A stretch of 64,000 nucleotides of DNA from Fomitopsis serialis (GCF_022376445.1 NW_025954961.1:992001-1056000), one strand, 5' to 3'. Counted from the first letter of the stretch, positions 35,993-48,790 are shown. Notes: generated by a model from the letters alone, not told the origin. Numbers and translations: made by a program.

Positions 35993-38486
35993 ATGAAGTT
36001 CGGGTTCTCATCTTCCGCTGTGACGGCTGTTACTCTGGGTGCGGCTTTGAGTGCAGCGCAATGTCCGGACTATACGACTTACTCGCAGGTGAGCTGACCT
36101 ACGATGGAAAGAAGAGGCATGATATCTTACGCACAGTTCCGTAGAGCCCCCAGGGAGATTCTTCCACCGGGCCTCTGGCGTTGCCGTACATGAGGCCGGA
36201 TCCAGCATGTCGTACGTTCAATAGCACGGCGGCGGAGGTGAGTGTGCACTATGTCGCACACAGTTCGCTAGCAATGACCGTCGTGGTCATATAGTATGTC
36301 ATTACAAACATGACATCGCGGCTGAAAGACCCGGACATCGCACGCTTGTTCGAAAACACGTTTCCAAATACGCTCGGTACGTTTGCGCTAATCCGTGGTA
36401 CGAGCATGCGTATAATGCTTCCGTAGACACTACCATCAAGTACTTCGACGCGGTCAGTCCAATACAGACTTCGTTCATAGCACAGTCTGCTGATTCAAAG
36501 ATTGTACTAAGTAGACGGAGAACCTCGCCTTCGTGATCACTGGTGTGAGTGCGCATTGTCAAATTTGTTTCGAGCACTGACCGACTCTCTTACTCAAGGA
36601 CATCACGTACGTAGACTTAATCGACGCCCGTTCCTCTGCATCTGCTGAAGTACCACTTCTGTCTGATAGAGCACAGTGGCTCCGGGACACAGGAAACCAG
36701 GCAAGACACAACGTATCCAGCTTTTCGATGGTCTCTGACAATATATGACGCGCAGCTTGCCCAATACCACTACCTGTACACGCAGGACTCGGAGCTGGCA
36801 ACGCTTGTCAAGGCTATCATCAACAACGAGGCTCGTTATGTCTCGCAGTACCCATACTGCAGCGCCTTCCAACCTCCACCCGAGAGCGGTCTGAGCCCTA
36901 CGGTGAATGATTGGGCTATTGACGTACTGGTGAACCCGTGAGTACTTTTGAGTTAGAGCAATTGACAAGGTCATGACGGCGTATCAGTCCGGTAGACAAC
37001 CAAACGGTCTATGAATGCAAGGTCAGTGCCGCCGCACAGGAGCTACTACGCCGACTGATGATAGGGGGCAGTACGAACTCGACTCGCTGTGTTCTTTCAT
37101 GAAACTTTCGCGGTCGTACTATCAAGCAACGAATGATTCATCCTTCATGAATGACAATTGTCTGTTTGGTCTCACACCGTTTAGTGTTCATATCGCTGAC
37201 TTCTGATCCGTGGCCCTTCAGGGTTGGGCGCGATATCGCAGATCATGCGTCTGATCTGGGAACAGTCTCAACCAACCTTCGATGAGAACTGGAACCTCAT
37301 CTCGTACTACAACTGGACAGGTGAGGCAGGGTCGCTTGCAGGGGCAGTCAACAACGGCGGAAATGGTGAGCCGAAGGCGTACACTGGCTTGATCGGAACA
37401 CACCACAGACCATCCGACGACCTGTCCACATTCGGTGAGTGCGACGTGTGTCGGCTACATGTGTTTGGATACTCATTGATAGCGGTGTGCGACAGCCTTT
37501 CTCATACCTGCAAATGCGATGCTCACGGTAGAACTTGGGTATCTTGCGGACATCCTTGACTCTGCCGGTCTAGCGAGCGGTGTTAGCAAGGCTGCTAGGG
37601 AGTACGTTACAAACATCACCGAGGCCATCTGGGAGCACACAGTGAGCAGACAATTCACTCCCCTCTCGGAAGCTCTGGACTGATAGGCGTCCACGGCACA
37701 GCTAGTAAACAATATCTTCGCGTATGAAACAAACGGTGGATACGTCATCTGAGTGCATCGTACAGATCGAGCTCTGACGACTATATGCTAGGCTTCGGTG
37801 GTCGATATGTCATGGACGACGCCAACGTACCGGTATGCATAGCATCTCTGTGTTGGTCTCGGAACTAAACAGGGTTGCCAGTCTCTGATGTCCCTGCCGT
37901 ACCTTGGGTTCCTAGACAAGGAGCATCCGGCGTACGTTGCAACCAGTGGAGTCCTGATGTCTCGGGCGAATCCATACTACGTGGTGGGTAAGAATTTCAG
38001 CGGTATCGGGTACGTAGCCTCACTCGCGACATTGTGTGTCGAGACCTGAGCCTCGTGTCGTACGTCCAGCGGACCTCATGAGGATGCCTGGAATCCTTGG
38101 TCAGTGCCGTCCCGTCACTGTGATCCTGGAGTTCACTGAATGTTTTCGTTGATGCAGGCCCATGTCACTCATTTCGGCCATATACGGAACCGACGACGAC
38201 AATGAAATCATAAACTATTTGTATCTAATCGCGAACGTCAGTATCGACTTCTTTATCGATCTGAACTTACAACTGATCGTAATGAACGTTGGTTGAATTT
38301 TCACAGAATACCGACGGTCTGGGGCTCATTCACGAGTCCATAGACATATACGACGGCTCATACACTCGTCCGTGGTTCGCGTGGGCAAACAGCTACTTCT
38401 CAGAGATGTTGCTTGATCTCGCGAGTCGAAAACCATACCTGATCTTAACGACGACGAACCGTACGTTCCGGGTCAGTGATTCATAG
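35993..38486 (+). CDS. GH125 exo-alpha-1,6-mannosidase family protein (Mug157-like)
   Basis: Secreted or endomembrane glycosidase of family GH125 (formerly DUF1237), known as exo-alpha-1,6-mannosidases in bacteria and Mug157 in S. pombe. Eighteen exons, including an 8-nt exon at 36599-36606, join to 506 residues. A signal peptide is visible ([20 protein letters not shown]). Family blocks: [40 protein letters not shown] with the substrate-binding [107 protein letters not shown]. Intron 36700-36755 has a GC donor (CAG|GCAAGA). The frame as given runs to 38486 ([10 protein letters not shown]). If a base is missing near 38450, the end would read DDEPYVPGQ and stop at 38479, which looks more natural. 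Confidence 0.93.
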
Positions 38487-39012
38487 CAGACCGCGTATAT
38501 TTGGGCTTAGCAGTATGTGGATCATTTCGAGCTATGGACTGACTGCGCTTATGGTATTCACGAAGGAAAGGGATGCGGTGGGACCCTTCACCGCATAGCA
38601 CGTCAATGAACCATCATTCAGTGTCTGTGACAGACACTGATATTTTCAAACTATATATGCTTGCCATCTTGTCTTGGGCATGATTCCGCAGGTTGTTCGC
38701 AGCAACGCAGCCAACAGCCTCACTGCGCGTCGAAGATCATATGCTCCAACGGCTATTCTACGCGAGAATGAACGCCCTCGGACATACTACACAATGGTGT
38801 ACGCGACCTCAACGCAGCACCGAAGCCCAAGAGGTTAATTCCTCTAGATTTTGAGTGAGAGTGAAGTACTGTATATGAACCCCGCATGAACCCCACGGGC
38901 GGACAGGGCGGCGTAACAACCAATCGCGTTCGCGGACATGGGCGCTTCCGGCACGTTCGCGCTCAGGATGGTTCGCTCTGCGATCAACCGCCTTGGCGCT
39001 GTGTTGTCGCGT

Positions 39013-39022
39013 TTATATATAA
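39013..39022 (+). promoter_or_regulatory. TATA-like element before the C2-domain gene
   Basis: TTATATATAA lies about 110 bp before the ATG at 39129 and is followed by a C/T-rich stretch, the usual layout of a fungal core promoter. Confidence 0.45.
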
Positions 39023-39128
39023 TTCATTACCTCCTTTCCTCCTCCAACACCTCCCATCGTTCGCAACCCCCGCTTTCATCTCTGTATCGGCCTCAGACTG
39101 GACTCCATTCAGACGTGAATCACCCTCG

Positions 39129-41771
39129 ATGGTCACAGCAACCCCACGCGAGGTCGGCACCTTGGTTGTAGTTATTCTGAAAGCGGTGTGTGTATTTCAG
39201 TCACAGACACGTCTAGGCTACCTATTTGATGCTGGTCGCCAGAAAAACCTCCCAAACAAGCGACACATAGGAAAGCAGGATCCTTATTGCTCAGTGGCTT
39301 TCAATGGAGAGAAGAAGAGAACGAAGGCCATCAAGCGCGGCGGCCAGCACCCTGAGTGGGACGAGGAGTTTCGCTATACGCTCCACGAGGATCCGAACGA
39401 CTTGCCTGCCCCCCCTCATGGGGATGGTACACCTCCACCACCACCTCCCAAGAAAACCAAGGGGCCTCCTAGCGTGAAGGGTGGACGATCGATGCTAGTC
39501 GCCTGCTATGCGGAAGATCCACGCGAGCCAGACTTCATTGGGGAGACAAACGTGGACTTGACAGAGGTGCTGACGAAGGGCGAAACCGATGGTGCGTGAC
39601 TGCGCGGTTCTCAGAGTCCGCATCTTACCCCGGAACAGAATGGTTCACTCTTACGAACAAAGACAAGTATTGTGGAGAAGTATATCTTGAGCTCACGTTT
39701 TGGTCAAACGTTCGTGATCGTCCATGTCATGCTATGGCGCACTCACCTGGCCTTTGACAGGAACCCGAGCCTACCAAGAAGGCTACACCCAAGCCGAACG
39801 GGAGGAGCCACAGACATTACGGCGGCCCTGGTCAATTCGTGCCTGCGGGAGAGTCTCCGCCTCCCAATGGCGTCGATATACAAGATGCATCCGAAGCATC
39901 CCCACTGGCGGTTCCAGAGGGGAGTTGCGGCCGGAGCATGTGCCACCGTCACTCAGGCCTTCAAGCTCTCGCCTTGACCTATATGTGCCACCATATGAGA
40001 CTTCTCGTTCTCGTCACTCCATGGTGGACAACGTGACTGGTGACTTCGCAGAGCTGAGTGTTGACGTGGATCGCAGGCAGAGCGTTCTGGTGAGTGGAGC
40101 TTAGTTCAGTGGGTGATGTGATACTCAGCGTTTGGTGCAGCCTCACACTCGGGTTATGCACCTCGTCCGGCGTCGTCAATTGGCTTCCAGGATCAGCGGG
40201 CTGTCTCCCCTCAGCCGGGCCACGGTTACCATCAAGGCACGTATTCAGATGGAGGAGGGTCCTACTACGACGAGGGTGCTACACCTCCAGCAGTCAGCAC
40301 GTATCACCAAGGACCGCCGCCTGAGCAGTATCAGCCATCATACGAGACTTTACAGCCCGCTACAACCGGTTACCAGGTCGCGCCACGACACGGGCCGAGG
40401 CACAGTATGCCGCCTTCGTCCTCCGGTTTGTGCCCATGCCTACTCCAGCGCCATCTGGTTTCGTCTCGCTGTCGTCACACCATTCCCAGCCATCCGGATT
40501 GCTCCTCTACCATCAGCAACACCCGCGCCGCAAAACTATGGTCCGCCCGCGTCACATATGATCATCCCGTCGTCCAGTTTCTCGACGCTGCCACAACCAC
40601 CCGTCGCGTCCTCTGGGTTTGTCACTACCGGGCCTCCTCCAACGCCCACACCTGCCTCTTATCATCGATCCTCGTTGCCTCAACCTCCCAGTCTCATTCA
40701 CCCGGTAACTATCAACCGTACGTCCCACCGCAATTACTGCTCCACAACCACCCCCGCTGCCTTCGATGTCTGTACCTCCAGGCGCGCCGCCGGGCCATTT
40801 GACATACGTACCTCCCTCCACCGCCATCTGTTCCTCCCCACTCTCACTCAGCACCTCCAGAACAGTTCCCTGGTCAGCATGTCAATTCCCTATCTCGCGT
40901 GAGCATATTCCACCACCACCACCTCTTCATGATAGTCCTCCGTCGGGTCAAGGGTCCGGGTCTCGGCCTTTGCCCCAGCCAATGCAGAATCCGCAACAGC
41001 ACCGGCGACGTCAGTCCTCACTGCCTATACCTCCTGCAGGCGGACCGCCTGGGATGTATAACCCACCTCAGCGGGGTCCGTCCGGATCCTTCAACATGTC
41101 TGCTGCACCTCAGGCTGGTCCTCCCGCACCGTACAATGGATCTTTGATGAGAGTTCCCTCTGGTTCGTATACAGGACAAAGTCAAGGTGGTTTGTATACG
41201 CAACCGACTGGCAGTTCAACGTTCTCCTACAACCAGCCGCAGGCACAGCCCGTCTCTTACCACACAGGTGGAGTGAGCCCCGGAGAGGCGCCTACCAGTC
41301 TGTATAGCTCTATCCCACCGCCGCCTCCGTTGCCGTCACAGACGACGCCCGCGCCCTATGCGCCGCAGGGTCCACAACCCCCATGACTGGATCCTCTCCG
41401 TCGTTGCCACCGCCACCGTCGCAGTATCAGCAAGCACCATGCCCAGTCGTTCGCCGTCCCTGCCGGCGCCGCCGCATACTGTCACTAGACGGCCGAGTCT
41501 CCCGCCGCCACCTACTATGGCTTACGCTGGTCAACCGCAGTCTGCTTTTCAGGTGCTCCCACCGCCTCCGGCTCCACCCAGCATGCCACCGAATACTCAC
41601 TACGAGCCGGCTTCGGCCTACATGCCCATGAGCAATAGCCAGACATTCCATCCCGGACCGCCGCCGAGGCCTCCGGCACAGCCAAATGGCCAGCCCCAGT
41701 ACCATCAGTACCCTCTGAACCCACAGGCGCCGTACGGAGGTCACTCACCTATCGCGGAGAGGGGATGGTAA
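39129..41771 (+). CDS. C2-domain protein with Pro-rich tail, Fic1/Inn1-like
   Basis: Resembles the cytokinesis ingression proteins Fic1 (S. pombe) and Inn1 (yeast): an N-terminal C2 domain and a long Pro-rich tail that binds SH3 proteins at the division septum. Exons 39129-39186, 39244-39591, 39639-39709 and from 39761. C2 blocks: GTLVVVILKAKNLPNKRHIG, QDPYCSVAFNGEKKRTKAIK, HPEWDEEFRYTLHED, a Pro-rich loop, SMLVACYAEDPREPDFIGE, EWFTLTNKDKYCGEVYLELT. The tail is full of PPxP, QPPS and Tyr/Gly/Pro repeats and ends HSPIAERGW. The C2 part is clean. The tail is spread over all three frames with steps near 39910 (GGGG), 40140 and 40425 and more before 41358, so the exact tail protein cannot be given. 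The last stretch, 41358-41771, is one frame. Confidence 0.75.
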
Positions 41772-41976
41772 CTTCGTTTTGTTGCGCATCTGCGCATGCG
41801 TACTTGTCATACTGCACTATTTATTACTGGTCGTTCACCTCCCATAGTTGTCTCACGCCCCGACACGGACTCCTCGCGCTCTCCAGTCTCTCTACTTTCT
41901 GTTCGTGTTATAGCCTTGACAACAGCACACATAGCAATCTGCGGACGTACTGCATCTGACCTATACAACCGTCTTG

Positions 41977-42501
41977 TCACGACGGCCTCGAGCCCTCCAC
42001 GTCGGCCTGTTGAGCAGCGAAGCGCTGTGCCTTCCACTTCGCGATCTCTGTCTCCGTTGCAACTAGCCCGCGTCGCGCGAGGTCTATCCGTGCCTCCTTT
42101 CTGATTTTACCTTCGGTCTGGCGCCGCTCAGCTTCATGGGCTAGCAGGGCGTTCTCCGCGCCTACGACGAGCCCGAAGACGGTGACTGGCAAGCAAGTGT
42201 GAGAGCACAATTGCAACTAGCGGACCCGAGTATCGAACACACAGATAGTGACCAGGAAACCCTTGAAAGGTAAAGTTTGCCGCCTGGACACATAACGGGG
42301 GTCCAGGACGGCCGTGGGTGAGTACTGGCATGCTACGAGCACGGGCGAAGGGTGGACTGACCGGAAGGTGGGCCAAGTGTAGTGGCCCAAGACGGCTAGT
42401 CCTGTGCCGAGCAGAGTCGCCCTCGCTGCCCCCTGCAGGCCTGCCTTGGCCTGCAGCTCGTACGCTCGCTCAACATCTTCCTTGCGGGTGGCCCTGTCCA
42501 T
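41977..42501 (-). CDS. Small two-span membrane protein, conserved fungal type
   Basis: Three exons (42362-42501, 42243-42283, 41977-42185) join without error to 129 residues. Start MDRATRKEDVERAYELQAKA. The first hydrophobic segment is GAARATLLGTGLAVLGHY, followed by WPTFRRQTLPFKGF, a second span (LVTIFTVFGLVVGAENALLA) and a charged helical tail (EAERRQTEGKIRKEARIDLA, ending AAQQADVEGSRPS). The layout of two short spans with a basic loop resembles small inner-mitochondrial-membrane proteins of the HIG1 kind, but I cannot confirm the motif. Location in mitochondria is inference. Confidence 0.75.
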
Positions 42502-42893
42502 GGTGGCTGAAGTACATGAGACGTGCTCGTGCCCGGGTCCAGTCCGGCGCCCCGGATGTTGACGGTGTGTGTTCAGGTGTGTTCACGCCGTCCAAACGGG
42601 GCAACTCCGCACAACCACCCCAACCACCGTGACGGCCAGTATGTAGTTGAGGGTGCTGGCCATTGGCGCCGCGGAAGACAACATGCAAGGTGCGCACACA
42701 TTAGAAGGGCCATACGATATCGATGCGGTGTCTATGACCTGGTGGAAGGTCACCAATACGTACATTCGTAGTGTATCATACAGATACATTAGATCCGTGC
42801 GTATACAGTACACTGTCGAACGTCCACGGAAATTGTACACGTAAAAGTGTCAGCGAACTGAATGAGATCAGGGCTTATCCTCGTTGTCATCGT

Positions 42894-45633
42894 CTATGCA
42901 CCGGACCGATGGTGGCAGTATGCAAGTTCGTGGTCTTCGGAGCATGCAACAAGACGCGCGTCATCGAACACGACCTGAGTGATTCGTTGGTCGGTAAAAC
43001 AAGGGATCTGCAGGGACACGCGGCGAATGAACGTCTATCTCGCTACGACGGAAGATCTGCCATACCATCTCGATGGTCTGTTGAGTGTTCCGTAGGTCCC
43101 ATAACCGCACCATTCCATCTTTATCACCACAGGCAAACTTGCCACAACGCACGTCACCTGCAGGCGCGAGATACATCAGCTCATGGAACAGAAAATGCGC
43201 CAGTTGGGCTTGCCTTTGATATATCGGCCATGCACCTGCCGCGAAGGGTAACCAAATCTTTGGACGGCCTCCTGGGGAACTAGTCGATGGTCGCGGATCT
43301 CAAACTGTAATTCTCTATGTGCCACCTGTATGTACTGCGTATCAAATTTCCGTCCTCCGAATCGGGCATCAGAGCAACTTGGCTAACCTCCAACAACGTG
43401 CAGAAAGGCGAGAGAGCCTCATGCGCGTGATACACAGAGTTTGAGGTTTTGAGCGTATTCACAACACGCTCCGACGATAGATCATAGATATGCACGTTGC
43501 AGTCGGCCCCGCTTGATACGAGCTTATGGCTCGTGTCGCGGATTGCTAGGAGGGATTGCACGGTAGAGGTGTGTTTGATGGCTAGTGGAGTTGGCGACGG
43601 CCTCGAGACGTCCCTGCTGGCGTCCCAAAGATGTACCACATGATCGTAGCCTCCGCTCGCAAACATCATGCTGTGCTGCATGGCGCATACTGCGCTTGCG
43701 CCTCTATTCTTTCCGCTTTGAGCTGGCCGATCAACCGCACAGACGTCCGTCAACTGCAATTCCTCTCAGTGACCTGAACCTGAAATGGTCTAGCAAGTGA
43801 CGCGCCATACCTTGTCTCTGGTCACATGCATCACCGATAACTGGTGGTCCTCGCGGACATGAGCCGCAACTATGAACTGCTCGTTGCGGCCGCATAACAA
43901 GCAAGTGTCGTCGATGGCTTGTCGACTGCCCTCCGCCGCAGTTCTGATGACACGACCTCGTCTGCACGCGATTAGATAGGTACAACAGTGGCAGAGAGGT
44001 CTTCCTGACCTTGTTGAGGTACGGTCGATGGAGCCAACAGCGCCTCGCATTGTGACACTAAGAATCCCTAGCGAAGATGAAACGAGCAGTCTCCGAGGCT
44101 TGTCATGACTGTCCCTGCCGAGGCGCACTATCTCTACCACATTGTCTGTCCCGGGAGGCACCGCACGGTCAATACCGTACAGCGGCGACGCGGTTCGTCT
44201 CTGCGGAGTTGATCCGCAGCGTGAAGAGCTCGCGGGAGCCACGAGGTCAGGATCTGGGGAGTTCCTCCTGCGAGGAGAGATGACATCGCGCTCCCGCGCA
44301 GATCGTGGAGCCGCGGGATCTTCGTCCTCGCTCTCTATGCGTTCATGGATGGGTGCAGAGGCTTCGCTTTCCCGACATCGTGCTCGAGCCGGAGGAGAGT
44401 CCGAGTAAGGCGTGATACACAGTACCCCAGAGCGGAATGACGCTGATGACGCAGTCTCGGTGAGTGCTATACGAGAACGGCTCCTTGCATCCGGAGTGGG
44501 TGCTGTAGCGTGTATGCCATTTGTATGAGGTTGAATCGTGGGTTCCATTTGACGAACGCGAGATGCAGACGCCGATGCACGAGTACTGACATCGGTATCT
44601 GTTTCTGTTGCACCGTGTGTTGACTTTGCCAGAGTAAAGTCGGGATCAAGACGACGCCGACGCGACGGGTTCGAACCCTGCTCCGGGGATATGAATTCGG
44701 AGGCATCTGCAGGGTGTCGAGCAGTGATATCCGATGCGCCCGTCAGATCAACTTCAGTGAAACTGTCTGGGTCAAATGAGGAAGATGTGTAGGGACGCTG
44801 ATAACACCTCAGAGTAAGTTCAGCCAAATGAACTGAAGGAACGCACACCTCCGAGTCAGATCGGCTGGCCTTCCGAGTCTCAGGATGGCCGATAGACTTC
44901 GCTGCGATCTCGGATGCAGCAATCGGAGTGCTAAGAGGTATATGGCCGCCAGTTACATGCGAGGGTGACAGGGTTGGAGACTGCGCATGATCCGGAGCGC
45001 ATACAAGGGATGATCCGCCGGGGCGAATGGACCTACAATCGAAGAGGACATCGGAACCTTTGAACGAGTGGTTGATAATTGTGACACCGTGCTCGTGCTG
45101 TAACTGGCTTGTCTTGGATTTTATCCAGGCGCGGCGACGGTGATGGCATCGAGGAGCGCCACTAAGGCAATTTGGAGGCATGGAAACAGAGATGGTGAAT
45201 CTGGACTCTTGTCTTTCGCTATTAAACTGTACGTGTTCCTGAGGATCCTGTGGACGTTCGCTGGCGACCCCTGCGTAAGGGGTGTGTATATGTCGAGTTG
45301 GGGTATCGATACGCCTCCGCTTCCGTGGCCTCTCGTAGCCTGCTTTCTCGTGATGCGCCGTTGCCGGCCTGTAAGGAGACTTCCAGACGCTGAAAGACGG
45401 TATAACAGACCTGCATACAGAGGATGATGTGGTCGGTTGTTCTGTTGCAATGCTGCATCGGAGGCTCTCGGCGTCGATCTGGGCGCAGCAGGCTGAGCTG
45501 AATCTCCTGTTCTCGCGACTTGTGCTGTACGGCGCTCTACTAAAGGCCGAGACGTGCGGATGGCGGGTACATAATTGCGTCCTTTCTGGGACGGGCGAAG
45601 TTCGTTCGGTTGAGTGTCCTCCGATGCTTGCAT
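42894..45633 (-). CDS. WD40-repeat protein with disordered N-terminus (paralog A)
   Basis: Start MQASEDTQPNELRPSQKGR at 45633. The N-terminal half is disordered with an NLS-like YERPRKRRRID; a small block AWIKSKTSQLQHEHGVTIIN follows, then Ser/Asp-rich sequence (ESEDEDPAAPRS). WD40 blades: VVEIVRLGRDSHDK, VIRTAAEGSRQAIDDTCLLC, FASGGYDHVVHLWD, LVSSGADCNVHIYDL, FACGDKDGMVRLWDLRN and the end VVFDDARLVACSEDHELAY. Introns are clear at about 43963-44008, 43326-43387 and 43008-43065 (GTATGG...CTGCAG). Frame steps occur near 45370 and 43195, and the junction at about 43720-43800 is unclear. Its WD40 half is related to that of the neighbouring gene at 45908-48790. A nuclear scaffold role is inferred from the NLS. 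Confidence 0.72.
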
Positions 45634-45907
45634 GCTACGACACTATTCGACCGACTCTTGCGGTAGCGCAATGCTGTTGGTGTAGCGGTAGAGATCAAGT
45701 ACAGTCCTGCCTTATCGGGCAAGAAAACAAGAAGCGGCGACACAAGTGCTCGCACGTGGCCGGCTTCAGCCACCGACGCGTTCAGCCGCCACAGCAAGTT
45801 GGTGCCAGCCTCTTTACCTCGCTTGCTCTCGGAAGTTCGTATCTACACAACTGCGTCTTCTGGGTCCGTACGTTTTGATAAGACCATACGATCTCTGGGG
45901 CTGGGGA
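45634..45907. promoter_or_regulatory. Divergent promoter between the two WD40 paralogs
   Basis: Only 274 bp separate the two outward-facing start codons, so the promoters are shared or abutting. The exact starts are uncertain on both sides. Confidence 0.4.
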
Positions 45908-48790
45908 TGAGGGCTGACCAGAAACGGTCACTGACACCAACCACTGCCGCAAAAGAGAAGAGGGTTCGAGTCAAGCAAGATCACGATTGGGACGAGGACG
46001 AAATACCTTTCTTTCTGGACCAAAACGACTGCTTCCAAAACACAGTAAAATCTGAGAGAGGGGATACAAAAGATCCAACGCGGGGTGCTGAATTTAAACG
46101 CATCATACAACCCCAATCCCGCTCGGTGAATACTCTGGTCATTCAGACAACTCGAGAATTGGCCGCTGTTGGCAAGCGTCTCGTCCAGGCACCTCGACTC
46201 TTGTGTGTGACCCTCATCTATAGCCTATGTTATAATATCACTAAAACAACCTCCAGGGACGATGGAATACTGTTTGACTGGTCTGTCTGCCTCCTTGATG
46301 TTATGAACACGTTTTCATCAAACTCGCTACGTCAGGGTGCTCGACTATTCGGCGAAGCAAGAATCCGTTGACTCCTTGCTGGCGGTGTGAGTCCTCAGTC
46401 TCCCGCACTTATGATGACATGCTGCTGATGGATGCAGAAGTGCCGGTATTGACACGCGTGCTCTCGGGCCTGCATTACAGCGGGTTGCACCCTCGGGTTC
46501 AGAACAAGGCAGTAGTCGAGATGCCCTTCCCATGATCATTGACCTCTTGTCTGATCATGAAAGTGACGTCGATGACAAGACGACCATCAAGCTCCTTGGT
46601 CCGGAGGGAGGCGCATCGCATCCTATCGTCATTGACAAAGAGGAGGAGGATGAATTAGAGCTGACGGTCACATCCCAACATGGTGATGGCTTGGCCGAAT
46701 TGTCCCCGAGACCCGCTGAGTCCGCCGCGGACACAAACGGCGATGACCGTACTGAAGTGAGTACCTCAGCGACAAGTGAAACAAATGCAGCTGGGCCTTC
46801 ACAGCTTAGGTACGATTAGAGCGCATTCTCTTCCAGCAATTAACCATTCTGACTTTCTACTCACTGGTTGTAGACGGCTTGTTGATCATGATGACGAAGT
46901 AGAAGACATAGCTGGTTCGTGCTACGATGCCCCCTCGTACCTACAATTAGTGCCAACGAACAGCAGCTCCGTGTAGGGACCATCATCCGGAGAGGCCAAG
47001 GGCGGACCAGAACAGGGATGACCGGCAAGCCGAAGACAAGAAAAGGGACAGCCGCTCCGTTAATCTGTACGGTTCATTCAATATGCTCGCCTCTAGCGAC
47101 AGCGAGAAAGAGTCGGAAGACGAGGATGAGAGGCCATCTGAGACACCTGGCAGTGCAACCACCGGCTCACGGGATTTCGCGGGGAGCAGGCCTGCCAAAC
47201 AACTGCGCCCGCCGTTTGACCATGACAACAGGGTGCGGATTTCAAGGACAACCTTCGATGATGGTATTGGTCGGTCGCTGAAATGAATGGATCACGCACT
47301 GACAAGTATACTGAAGCCTCGGCAGAACCGCTCATTGGAGGCACCCGCGTACCGCCTCGTCCTAGTCGACACAGTCGCACAATCGCAGGTCCCTCGAATA
47401 GCGGGCGATCATCTCAGAAAGCCGCCCGTCCTGCTCGTCGCAGCACTCTATCTCGAGCAGTGCTCGAAGAACAGGATAGTGACGGTCGAGATGGTGACAG
47501 GAGCAGCTTGGAGGACTCCGATGAGTTGAGGCCGCAAGCACTATCGACATGGCGCCGTCATGTGGTAGCCATCCCGAAAGCGGAGTTTGCGAGGGCCAGG
47601 CGGCTCATCGCACCTATCGACCAAGGAATTCCCTATGCCACCATAACTATGAGAGGCGATGGATCCTTTATCGATAGACGACGCCTGTGAGCGGTTCCAT
47701 ATTGCCTCGTGCTTGGGCTAACAACTCCATGCAGGACCAGGATCTCGGCATTTTCGCTGCCGCTCTATGAGCCTGACAAATCACCTGTTGCCCTTGTGGC
47801 AGATGCGTGTCTTGTCGGGGACAAAACAATCGTCGTCGGGTACGCACATGGTGCCCACCAGGCATCTCTCATCTTGCTGGGCGATCAGGTACTAGTTTCT
47901 GTTGACCGTCAAAATAAGGATTTCTGACATGCCTGCCAGCGTCAACCTCGTCGCGTGGATCTGGCCCATCGAGCGCACAGCACTGTGCAGGAGAACCGCA
48001 ATCTGGGCACATCTCGTCCTAACCCTGGCATTAGTGCACTTGCACCCTGTGATGGCTCGCGTCTTCAATTTCTATCGGGAGGAGAAGACAGGGCAGTCCA
48101 TTTGTGGACTCTGAGGAATACCGATGGCGGGTACAAAGCGAGCTCTTGCCGCTTAAATGTGCCTCAGTTCCAGAAGGTTCAGGCCCTTGCATATCGTAGT
48201 GCTGACGAGACGGTATTCTCATGCGGAGGGACTTCAATATCCGAAGTAAAAATCTCGGCGCGTTATGCGCCGGACCCTATCAGGGTGTCCGACGGCCGGA
48301 TACTCCAAATCCACGTCCACCCTCAAGATCCTCAGGTAGTCATTCTAGAGGCCAGTCTAGCAGACCATCGGCGTGCATCAGATGTCGGCTAATGTCGGCG
48401 AATAGGTTGACCATATTCAAGATCAGATACTGGTCTACGACATGCGCAAAGGAGGCTTTAACCGCCCGCCAACTCTTCAGTTCGGGCACCGTGACGAGAA
48501 CGCGCAGGGCAACACCCGGTTCATGAAGGGTTCCGCCCTTAATAGCTTCTTCGCACGCCCACACAACGATGGCAAGACGGGAGTCGTGCAAGTCTGGGAC
48601 TATCGTCAAGCAAGGGTACGTTATTGGCCAGCAATGTGATCTGCTGAACTGACCAGACTCCCAGGCGGTAGTAGCATGTTTTAAGGAAGAGCACCCGGCG
48701 CCAATCGTGCATACAGTGCTGTCTGGATCCGACGTCCTAGCATACGGAGGACCTTCGGTTACAGTGTGGAGGACCAACAACAGAAACTGA
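45908..48790 (+). CDS. WD40-repeat protein with disordered acidic N-terminus (paralog B)
   Basis: Start MRADQKRSLTPTTAAKEKRV at 45908. The N-terminal half is disordered and charged (DWDEDEIPFFLDQND, KEEEDELELTV, SSDSEKESEDEDERPSE). The WD40 half begins near ATITMRGDGSFIDRRRLTRI and continues with VALVADACLVGDKTIVVGYA, the blade LQFLSGGEDRAVHLWTLRN, VQALAYRSADETVFSCGG, ILQIHVHPQDPQVVILE, DQILVYDMRKGGFNRPP, TGVVQVWDYRQA and the end VLAYGGPSVTVWRTNNRN. Introns after about 47690, 47887 and 48616 are good. The junction after VVILE would need a GC donor or another donor 15 bp earlier. Exons before 47283 contain frame steps, so the N-terminal half is approximate. Convergent with the M28 gene. Confidence 0.72.

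Noticed and set aside
44660..44690. GGGTTCGAACCCT, a tRNA T-loop-like sequence
   Set aside because: It lies inside the WD40 A coding exon and no matching acceptor stem, D-arm or anticodon arm surrounds it.
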